A DNA stretch of 8,872 nt from JALZBL01 sp040004775. GTDB taxonomy: Bacteria > Actinomycetota > Actinomycetes > Mycobacteriales > Jatrophihabitantaceae. Position 1 is the first letter of the stretch; each line of letters starts with the position of its first letter. Location of the stretch: the NCBI GenBank assembly GCA_040004775.1, contig JBDUAD010000106.1, positions 1-8,872 on the forward strand, given 5' to 3'. A model generated the notes under the pieces. That model was not told the origin of the DNA. It searched no databases and was given only the letters and a program-made list of their open reading frames with translations. Below, one piece after another: positions 1 through 5,492 of the stretch. A program made the position numbers and the translations under genes.

Positions 1-58
1 GCCGAGTGGAGTGAGGCCGTGACGGAGCCGAGTGGAGTGAGGCCGTGACGGAGCCGAG
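1..58. repeat. 26-bp tandem duplication spanning a ribosome-binding site and start codon
   Basis: Positions 1-26 are repeated exactly at 27-52, and the identity runs on for six more bases to 58. Each unit contains a GGAG-type Shine-Dalgarno element (8-11 and 34-37) followed 7 bases later by GTG (19-21 and 45-47). The unit length is not a multiple of three, so the two starts are in different frames. The GTG at 45 opens the 371-residue downstream gene. The GTG at 19 runs only nine codons and ends at TGA 46-48, overlapping the second start as GTGA. A truncated upstream gene could end at TGA 20-22 (frame 2) or TGA 46-48 (frame 1), either way giving a 4-base overlap. The repeat begins at the window edge, so more copies may lie outside. 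Confidence 0.9.
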
Positions 59-1160
59 GGAGGTTCCGGCTGGGCACGGTCCGGAGTCGACGCGGGACGT
101 GGCATGGGGTCGGCCCGCGGCCGGTTCAACGCCCGGCGTCGAAGCGTCTGCGGTCTTGGCCACTGCTGCGACCGGTTCGGCCTCGCCGGTTCCGTCCGCC
201 GGCTTGCGCCCCGTTCGACGACGACTCGGGCCGCGCGCGGCGCTGGCCGCACTGTGCGGTCTGGCCGTGGTCGGCGGCAGCACGGCGGCCGCGGTGGCCT
301 ACGTCGACGATCGGACTCCGACCGAGGTGGTGCGCACCTATCTGCAGGCCCTGCGGTCGGGCAATGCCGAGCAGGCCCTCGCTCAGGGCGACCTGCCGAC
401 CGGCGACCGGCGGTTCCTCACCGCGGCGGTGTTGCGCCGTCAGCAGCGCCTGGGTCGCATCGACGTCCGCGGGGTGTTCCAGACCGTCCGGCACGCCACC
501 ACGGCGACGGTCGTGGTCGACTACCGCCTCGAGTCCCCGACCACCGCCCCGGCCCGCCAGGAGTCGGTGACTCTGCACCGCCGGTCCCGGCATTGGCGGC
601 TGAGCGCGGTGGCGGTTCCGGCGACCGTGGTGGTGGACGGGCCGCCCCATCGGGCAACGTTGGCCGGCAGCACCGTGGCGTCTGGTCCGGTGCTGCTCTT
701 TCCGGGCGCCGTGCCGGTGGAGTACGACACCGACCGCCTGCAGACCGGTCCCGGCACCGGCGTCGTCGGACTGACCACCGGCGGCGAGGTGCGGGTCCGG
801 GTGGAACTGAGCCTGGCCGGCGCGGTCGCGGCCCAGGACATCGTCCGCCGGGCCATGGACGCCTGTCTCCGCGCCGCCCGTCCGCCGGCCAGCTGTCCTT
901 TGGATTCCTCGCGGTCCCGAGCGGTACCAGGCAGCCTGCGGGGCAGGGTGGCGGCGATCGAGGCGTCGGAAGGACCGGACGTCGTCTCCGGCGACGCCGA
1001 CGGGCTGGTCGAGCTACGCGGGCAGTTCCGGGTGAAGGGGTCGTGGCAGGCGCTGGACTTCGAGGACATCGCCGGGCGACGTAGCGGCAGCACCACCGCA
1101 CCCTTCGCCGCGCAGCTCTACCTCACCGGTCGGCCAGCGGTCTCCTGGACCGGGCCGTGA
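45..1160 (+). CDS. Membrane-anchored extracytoplasmic protein, NTF2-like region, function unknown
   Basis: This 371-residue protein is not a family I can name with certainty. A low-complexity Ala/Pro/Ser-rich cytoplasmic segment (about 1-55) ends in a basic patch (RPVRRR, 55-60), followed by one transmembrane helix at about 65-87; the rest should lie outside the membrane. Residues about 91-190 (starting TPTEVVRTYLQAL) look like an NTF2-like/DUF4878-type fold. Residues about 193-230 (VVVDG ... LLFPGAVPVEYDTD) resemble the small beta domain that follows NTF2-like domains in some envelope proteins. Cys274 and Cys284 could form a disulfide. The GTG start is chosen for its GGAG element 7 bases upstream. 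The stop overlaps the protease start by four bases (GTGA), so the two are probably translationally coupled and may share an envelope role. The reading frame is strong; the fold assignment is inference. Confidence 0.8.
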   Translation: MTEPREVPAGHGPESTRDVAWGRPAAGSTPGVEASAVLATAATGSASPVPSAGLRPVRRRLGPRAALAALCGLAVVGGSTAAAVAYVDDRTPTEVVRTYLQALRSGNAEQALAQGDLPTGDRRFLTAAVLRRQQRLGRIDVRGVFQTVRHATTATVVVDYRLESPTTAPARQESVTLHRRSRHWRLSAVAVPATVVVDGPPHRATLAGSTVASGPVLLFPGAVPVEYDTDRLQTGPGTGVVGLTTGGEVRVRVELSLAGAVAAQDIVRRAMDACLRAARPPASCPLDSSRSRAVPGSLRGRVAAIEASEGPDVVSGDADGLVELRGQFRVKGSWQALDFEDIAGRRSGSTTAPFAAQLYLTGRPAVSWTGP

Positions 1161-2494
1161 CCGTACGCACGCGCCGTCGCGTCGGCCGGGTCGTGGCCGG
1201 CGGTCTGGTCGGCGGACTGATGGTGTGCGGAACCGGCCTGGTCGCAACGGTGCCAGGTCGCGGGCCGATACCGGCCTCCGCGGCGCCTGGACCCGCGGCC
1301 TACCCCGAGTACTGGTTCGACGACTGGGGCGTCTCGCGGCTGTGGAGCCGGGGCGTGCGGGGCAACGGGATCACGGTGGCCGTGGTCGACACCGGGGTGG
1401 AGGCCACGGTTGCCGAGCTGTCCGGCAAGGTGCTGGCCGGTACGGATCTGACCGGCCTGGGCGGCGACGGCCGCACCGACCGCGCCATCGCGCCCTTCTC
1501 TCACGGCACGGCGATGGCCTCGCTGATTGTCGCCTCGGGTGGTCACGGGCTGGTGAACGGTGTGGCCCCGGCCGCGCGCATCCTGCCGATCGCGGTGCCC
1601 CTCGGCGACACGCGATCCACTCGCGAGCAGATCGACGAGACCCCGAATGCCATCCGCTTCGCCGCCGATCATGGCGCCGACGTGATCAGCATGTCGTTCG
1701 GGGCGCCGCGGCGGCCGTCGATCCACCCGAGCCCGTGTCCGGCCGAGACCCAGGCCGCGATCTTCCACGCCCTACGGCGCGGAGCGATCGTCATCGCCTC
1801 GGCCGGCAACTCGGGCACGTCGGGCAGCCCGGTGGAGGAGCCAAGTGTGTGCCTTGGGGTCATCTCGGTCGGCGCGGTGAACCGCGACGGGCAGCGGCCG
1901 CGGTTCTCCTCGGTCCACCGCTACCTAACGCTGGCCGCGCCCGGAGACGCAGTGACGTCGTTGAGCCGCACCGGCGACGTCTACGTCGGCTCCGGCACGT
2001 CGCAGGCCGCGGCGCTCACGGCCGGGGCCGTGGCGCTGATCTGGTCGGCCCACCGCGGCGACTCCAACCGTCAGGTCACCGCGCGGCTTATGGCCGGGCT
2101 GCACGACGCCGGCCCGAAGGGGCGCGACCGCGAGTTCGGTTACGGCATCGTCGACGCCGCGGCCGGCGTCGACGCGACGCCCACCGAGGCCACGCCGAAC
2201 CCCGTCTTCACCGGGGCCGACCCGTTCCTGCGGGCTCTCGATCCGCTGGCTGCCACCCGCCTGCCAACGCCCCCGCCGGTCACCGTGGCCGATCCGCCCG
2301 GACGGTACGTGGCGGCCGGTCGTCCGCCGGCGATCGAGTCGCCCATCGGGCTGGGCGCGGCCATGGCGCTGGCCGGCGCGCTCGGGCTGCTCGGCTTGTG
2401 GCTGACTCGTCGGCGGCCGGTTGCTGTTCCAAGGTCCGGGAGGCCGACAATGGCCTCGGCCCATCAGGTCGTCGAGGAGTCGGGAGCGCTATGA
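1157..2494 (+). CDS. mycP: S8 subtilisin-like serine protease, mycosin (MycP) type, membrane-anchored
   Basis: This 445-residue protein has the mycosin layout. A signal peptide lies at about 10-43, with likely cleavage after PASAA. The subtilisin domain spans about 50-340, followed by a Pro-rich linker (about 341-395), a C-terminal transmembrane helix (about 397-416) and a short basic cytoplasmic tail. The catalytic triad is complete: Asp78 in VAVVDTG, His116 in SHGTAMA and Ser282 in GSGTSQAAA, with oxyanion Asn218 in ASAGNSG. Cys194 and Cys232 could pair. Mycosins are needed for type VII (ESX) secretion in mycobacteria and act outside the membrane. No EccB/C/D/E or WXG100 gene is visible here, so the partner system is unknown. 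There is no clear Shine-Dalgarno element; the GTGA overlap with the previous gene suggests translational coupling. The S8 family is certain; the mycosin subtype is likely. Confidence 0.93.
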   Translation: MTVRTRRRVGRVVAGGLVGGLMVCGTGLVATVPGRGPIPASAAPGPAAYPEYWFDDWGVSRLWSRGVRGNGITVAVVDTGVEATVAELSGKVLAGTDLTGLGGDGRTDRAIAPFSHGTAMASLIVASGGHGLVNGVAPAARILPIAVPLGDTRSTREQIDETPNAIRFAADHGADVISMSFGAPRRPSIHPSPCPAETQAAIFHALRRGAIVIASAGNSGTSGSPVEEPSVCLGVISVGAVNRDGQRPRFSSVHRYLTLAAPGDAVTSLSRTGDVYVGSGTSQAAALTAGAVALIWSAHRGDSNRQVTARLMAGLHDAGPKGRDREFGYGIVDAAAGVDATPTEATPNPVFTGADPFLRALDPLAATRLPTPPPVTVADPPGRYVAAGRPPAIESPIGLGAAMALAGALGLLGLWLTRRRPVAVPRSGRPTMASAHQVVEESGAL

Positions 2495-3090
2495 GCGACT
2501 ACGACCACGGCTCCTTCTACGATCCCGGCGCGCTGCCGCCGGATCCCTCCGACCCGCACGCCGAGCCCTCTGCCGGACCACCCGCATCGGGACCCGGCCC
2601 CGGCCTCTCAACCGGACCGCCCGAGCAGTGGTACCCCGCCGGATCGCCCGACTACGGCTATCCAGTCGCACCGCCCGACTACGGCTATCCAGTCCCACCG
2701 CCCGACTACGGCTATCCAGTCGCACCGCCCGACTACGGCGGTCCGTCTCAGCCACCGTCCTACCACGCGACCGAGCCCTTTGCCGGTTCGGCCCATCCCG
2801 CGCCACCCGGTTCGGCCTATCCACCGCCACCGGCCTACGTCGTCCACGACGTGAGCGCGCCGACCAACACCGCGGGGGTTGCCGCCTTCATCAGCGGCCT
2901 GCTTGGACTCGTCCTGTGCTGGTTTCCGTTGATCGGGTTACTCCTCGCCGTGCTCGGCGTCGCCCTGGGAGCGGTCGGGATCGCCCAGGGCCGCCAGAGC
3001 GGGCACGGCACCGGATTGGCCGTCGCCGGCCTGATCCTCGGATCGGTGGCGTTCATCCCGGCGTTCTTCATCCTGCTGGCCGTGGCCTGA
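2491..3090 (+). CDS. DUF4190-type membrane protein with Pro/Tyr-rich repeat tail
   Basis: The product is 199 residues. ATG 2491 is chosen because it overlaps the protease stop (ATGA) and has AGGAG (2475-2479) and GGGAG (2482-2486) upstream. The same frame stays open far upstream, but only as a shadow of the protease gene. Residues 1-118 are disordered-looking, rich in Pro, Tyr, Gly and Asp, with four 9-residue repeats at 53-88. Residues about 126-199 are hydrophobic (TNTAGVAAFISGLLGLVL, then a glycine-rich helix, a GRQSGHGTG turn, then GLAVAGLILGSVAFI) and match the DUF4190 pattern of two or three helices split by a short polar loop. Proteins of this build are common in actinobacteria and have no settled function. 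Its position as third gene in a coupled operon suggests an envelope role next to the protease, which is inference. Confidence 0.85.
   Translation: MSDYDHGSFYDPGALPPDPSDPHAEPSAGPPASGPGPGLSTGPPEQWYPAGSPDYGYPVAPPDYGYPVPPPDYGYPVAPPDYGGPSQPPSYHATEPFAGSAHPAPPGSAYPPPPAYVVHDVSAPTNTAGVAAFISGLLGLVLCWFPLIGLLLAVLGVALGAVGIAQGRQSGHGTGLAVAGLILGSVAFIPAFFILLAVA
2647..2754 (+). repeat. Four in-frame 27-bp repeats coding for PDYGYPVAP
   Basis: The units are 2647-2673, 2674-2700, 2701-2727 and 2728-2754. The first and third are identical, and the second differs by one base (Ala to Pro). The fourth keeps PDYG and then diverges to GPSQP. The near-identity at DNA level, including the AT-richer CTATCCAGTC core, points to recent tandem expansion by slippage or unequal recombination. 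Copy number probably varies between strains. Confidence 0.93.
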
Positions 3091-3107
3091 ACGCAGCGCG
3101 GGATGGA

Positions 3108-3129
3108 CGTCCGCGCGGGCCCGCGGACG
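3108..3129. terminator. Inverted repeat between convergent genes, likely bidirectional terminator
   Basis: Arms CGTCCGCG (3108-3115) and CGCGGACG (3122-3129) are perfect complements around a 6-base loop. The hairpin sits 18 bases after the stop of the DUF4190-type gene and directly abuts the leuA stop codon on the other strand. There is no T-run on either side, as is usual for GC-rich actinobacterial terminators, so the call rests on position and stem strength. Confidence 0.6.
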
Positions 3130-4869
3130 CTAGATACCCCGCGCCGCCCGATTCAGGCCGCTGATGACCGCGTTGAGGGACGCCCCGACGATCGACTCGC
3201 TCTTTCCTACTCCCCACAGGACACGCTCGCCGACCTCGAGCTCCAGGTAGGCCGCGGCCTCGGCGTCGCCGCCGGAGGTCAGGGCGTGCTCGGCGTAGTC
3301 CAGTACCCGCACGTCGACGTCGCCGAGGCCGAGATCCATTTCGCTCAGGGCCGCGCAGAATGCGTCGATCGGGCCGTTGCCCACGCCGCTGACGCGGTGC
3401 TCGACCCCGGCCGCGGCCACCGTGGCGCTGATCCGCTCGAGCCCGTCGCTGCTCGTCGTGCTCCACGACCGCAGGCCGAACGTCTCCTCGGCGAGGTACT
3501 CCTCGGCGAAGTAGCCGTACATCGCCGCCGCGTCCACCTCACCACCGCTGCCGTCGGTGTGGCGCTGGATGACCTGGCTGAACTCGATCTGTAGCCGCCG
3601 CGGTAGGTCGAGGCTGTGCTCGCTCTTCATGATGTAGGCCACGCCGCCCTTGCCGGACTGCGAATTGACCCGGATGACCGCCTCGTAGGTGCGCCCGACA
3701 TCCTTGGGGTCGATCGGCAGGTACGGCATCTGCCAGCGCAGCTCGCCAACCGGTCGTCCCGCATCGGCCCCGGCGCGATCGAGGGCGTCGAAACCCTTCT
3801 TGATCGCGTCCTGGTGCGAGCCCGAGAACGATGTATAGACCAGATCGCCGGCGTAGGGATGTCGCTCGTGCACGCCGATGCGGTTGCAGTACTCGGTGGT
3901 CCGCCGGATCTCGTCGATGTTGCTGAAGTCGATCTTGGGGTCGATGCCTTGGCTATAGAGGTTCAGGCCGAGAGTGATCAGGTCGACGTTTCCCGAGCGC
4001 TCGCCGTTGCCGAACAGGCAGCCCTCGACCCGGTCGGCGCCGGCCAGGAGCGCCAGCTCGGAGTCGGCGACGGCGGTTCCGCGGTCGTTGTGAGTGTGCA
4101 CGCTCAGCGCCACGTGCTCGCGCTGGGGCAGGCGGCGGCTCATCCATTCGATCTGATCGGCGTAGACGTTGGGCGTGGACCGCTCGACCGTGCACGGCAG
4201 GTTGATGATGATCTCCCGCCCGGCCTGCGGCTGCCAGACGTCCATGACCGCCGACGTGATCTCCAGTGAGAAGTCGAGCTCGGTGTCCATGAAGATCTCG
4301 GGGGAGTACTCGTAGCCCACATCGCACCCGCCGAGGTGGATCTCGGCCGCCTTCATCACTGCGCGGGTGCCGTCGACGGCGACGGCCCGACACTGGGCCC
4401 GGCCGTCGCCGTCGAAGCCGAAGACGGTGCGACGGAACATCGGGGCGGCGGCGTTGTAAAGGTGGATGGTTGCCCGGTGGGCGCCGGCCAGACTCTGGGC
4501 GGTGCGGTCGATGAGGTCCTCGCGGGCCTGGGTGAGCACCGAGATTGTGACGTCGTCGGGTACCCGCTCGGTCTCGACCAGCTCGCGCACGAAGTCGAAG
4601 TCGGTCTGGCTGGCGGCGGGGAAACCGACCTCGATCTCCTTGTAGCCCATACGCACCAGTAGGTCGAACATCGCGCGCTTGCGCACCGGGTTCATCGGAT
4701 CGATGAGCGACTGGTTGCCGTCGCGCAGGTCGGTGGCCAGCCAGCGCGGGGCGGCGGTGATGCTGCGACGTGGCCACTGGCGATCGGGCAGGTCGACGGC
4801 GGGAAAGCGGGAGTAGCGATGCCATGGCATCGGCGACGGCGTGGGGCGCAGGGTGTGCTGGTCGGACAT
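3130..4869 (-). CDS. leuA: 2-isopropylmalate synthase (LeuA)
   Basis: This cytoplasmic enzyme condenses acetyl-CoA with 2-oxoisovalerate, the first committed step of leucine synthesis. The 579-residue protein has the TIM-barrel catalytic domain (about 40-330) with RDGNQ (metal ligand Asp50), HTHNDRG (His258, His260) and GNGERSGN (Asn294). A linker region follows (about 340-440), then the C-terminal LeuA regulatory domain (about 445-570, with GNGPIDAF at 497-504), which binds leucine for feedback inhibition in this family. It is the actinobacterial-length type and lacks the internal repeat insert known from Mycobacterium tuberculosis LeuA. A GGAG lies 10 bases before ATG 4869, a rather long spacing. 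The gene stands alone on its strand, convergent with the DUF4190-type gene, and is preceded by a Leu-rich leader peptide and alternative stem-loops, so it is probably regulated by attenuation. Confidence 0.97.
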   Translation of the reverse strand: MSDQHTLRPTPSPMPWHRYSRFPAVDLPDRQWPRRSITAAPRWLATDLRDGNQSLIDPMNPVRKRAMFDLLVRMGYKEIEVGFPAASQTDFDFVRELVETERVPDDVTISVLTQAREDLIDRTAQSLAGAHRATIHLYNAAAPMFRRTVFGFDGDGRAQCRAVAVDGTRAVMKAAEIHLGGCDVGYEYSPEIFMDTELDFSLEITSAVMDVWQPQAGREIIINLPCTVERSTPNVYADQIEWMSRRLPQREHVALSVHTHNDRGTAVADSELALLAGADRVEGCLFGNGERSGNVDLITLGLNLYSQGIDPKIDFSNIDEIRRTTEYCNRIGVHERHPYAGDLVYTSFSGSHQDAIKKGFDALDRAGADAGRPVGELRWQMPYLPIDPKDVGRTYEAVIRVNSQSGKGGVAYIMKSEHSLDLPRRLQIEFSQVIQRHTDGSGGEVDAAAMYGYFAEEYLAEETFGLRSWSTTSSDGLERISATVAAAGVEHRVSGVGNGPIDAFCAALSEMDLGLGDVDVRVLDYAEHALTSGGDAEAAAYLELEVGERVLWGVGKSESIVGASLNAVISGLNRAARGI

Positions 4870-4910
4870 GGCGGGTGGGCTCCAGATCGACGCGGGCGAC
4901 GGACCTCAGG

Positions 4911-4979
4911 AAACCGGCCGGCGCAGCACAACTACCCGCGACGAGGAAGCCGACCGGCGGTTACCGGGCCTCGTCGCGG
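4911..4979 (-). promoter_or_regulatory. leuA attenuator: two mutually exclusive stem-loops
   Basis: Reading the minus strand, stem A pairs CCGCGACGAGG (4979-4969, inside the leader peptide gene just after the Leu codons) with CCTCGTCGCGG (4946-4936), a perfect 11-bp match. Stem B pairs CCGGTCGGC (4957-4949, just after the leader stop) with GCCGGCCGG (4922-4914), nine pairs with one G-U, followed by TTT (4913-4911). The arms are ordered A, B, A', B', so the two stems cannot both form fully. My model is that B is the terminator and A the antiterminator. A ribosome stalled at the first Leu codons would leave arm A free to form stem A and block B; ribosomes that finish the leader would disrupt A. 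The pairings are seen; the roles are inferred, and the T-run is short. Confidence 0.6.
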
Positions 4980-5005
4980 CGGCCGAGGAGCAGCAGCGCG
5001 CGCAT
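4961..5005 (-). CDS. Leucine-rich leader peptide upstream of leuA
   Basis: A 14-residue open frame, MRALLLLGRRDEAR then TAA, starts at ATG 5005 and ends 91 bases before leuA. It has four consecutive Leu codons (CTG CTG CTC CTC, 4996-4985) at positions 4-7. Short peptides rich in the end-product amino acid are the sensors of ribosome-mediated attenuation at amino-acid operons. The Leu run sits five bases before the first arm of the 11-bp stem described at 4911-4979, the right geometry for such a device. There is no Shine-Dalgarno element before the ATG; a TAGCCT hexamer 9 bases upstream suggests that transcription begins at or near the ATG, making the leader leaderless. It is too short for standard gene callers. 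Function is inferred from codons and position. Confidence 0.75.
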   Translation of the reverse strand: MRALLLLGRRDEAR

Positions 5006-5014
5006 GATTGGGTA

Positions 5015-5020
5015 AGGCTA
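5015..5020 (-). promoter_or_regulatory. Candidate -10 box for the leuA leader transcript
   Basis: The minus-strand hexamer TAGCCT (5020-5015) fits the actinobacterial TANNNT -10 pattern. It predicts a transcription start around 5008-5005, at the leader ATG. I see no good -35 hexamer at the right distance, so this is a modest call. Confidence 0.4.
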
Positions 5021-5073
5021 GCGCAGCATCCGTTGACCCACTGCCGAGCCGCTGAGCCGGGACGTCCGGGCGT

Positions 5074-5313
5074 GCTTCTTCCGCCGGCCACCGTGCCAAC
5101 CGTCCCCGGCCGGACGGTCAGACAAGGTCGTCGCAAGCGGGCACAGGTCGGCAGGCGGTACAGCACTGCGGCCGACTGATGGCGGATGACGGCGTGCGGG
5201 TTGGTCAGTGCCGCGGCGAGCGACGCCGCGCCGTGGGCCGTTCGCTGGTCAAGGAAGTCGGTCGACGGCTCAACGCGGCCACGGAACACACCAGCGTCGC
5301 GCCGCTTCTCACT
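5074..5313 (-). pseudogene. Possible decayed fragment of a DUF559/AbiEi-like protein
   Basis: On the minus strand a GC3-rich stretch reads GVFRGRVEP (about 5286-5260), then LAAALTNPHAVIRHQSAAV (about 5220-5164), YRLP and later CLTVRPGTVG. This order, a GV[YF]xGR turn, an Ala-rich helix, an AVxxHxSAAxLxxLP block and an LTVxPG strand, resembles the first half of actinobacterial DUF559/AbiEi-antitoxin-like proteins as I remember them. The usual winged-helix start and the C-terminal nuclease-like half are both missing. Downstream the same frame runs without recognisable content into the leuA leader region, and upstream it has no convincing start. I therefore read it as a relic rather than a working gene. 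The family match is from memory of the motif pattern and could be chance in GC-rich DNA. Confidence 0.35.
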
Positions 5314-5492
5314 CAGCGTGGCGGACCGCGGGCCCTCGGGACGACCACCGCGCGTGAGAAGCCGGACGGGAAGCGTCGGGGTCGCCTCGCCTACGGGCCC
5401 CCACGCCTTCCGGGCAGAGAGGTAGCCTCCGGGCATCGCGGACCGGGCCTCGGGCCGGTCCCCTCGGGGAACGGATGACAGGGAGATTCGCA
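5314..5492. other. Remainder of the 623-bp gap between leuA and the aldehyde dehydrogenase gene
   Basis: The whole gap is 4870-5492. Its leuA side carries the leader peptide, the attenuator and the possible relic. This right-hand part should hold the promoter of the aldehyde dehydrogenase gene. A plus-strand TAGCCT at 5423-5428 is a possible -10 box with no clear -35. There is an inverted repeat at 5440-5461 and AGGGAG at 5480-5485. Frames open across this stretch on the plus strand (for example from ATG 5179) have no recognisable domain and I do not call them genes. Confidence 0.5.
5440..5461. promoter_or_regulatory. Inverted repeat in the 5' region of the aldehyde dehydrogenase gene
   Basis: GGACCGG (5440-5446) and CCGGTCC (5455-5461) are perfect complements around an 8-base spacer. 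They lie 32 bases before the start codon and just downstream of the candidate -10 box. It could be a repressor operator or an mRNA hairpin; the sequence alone does not decide. Confidence 0.4.

Noticed and set aside
1225..2490. Frame open upstream of the DUF4190-type gene, which would make a 621-residue fusion
   Set aside because: Before 2491 the translation is Arg/Gly-rich shadow of the protease gene. ATG 2491 has ribosome-binding sites and the standard ATGA overlap.
5033..5038. Plus-strand TTGACC as a -35 box
   Set aside because: There is no -10-like hexamer 16-19 bases downstream and no gene starts in that direction nearby.
5179..5478. 99-codon plus-strand frame before the aldehyde dehydrogenase gene
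   Set aside because: It is Arg/Gly-rich with no domain or ribosome-binding site and overlaps the candidate promoter region; it is opposite the possible relic.
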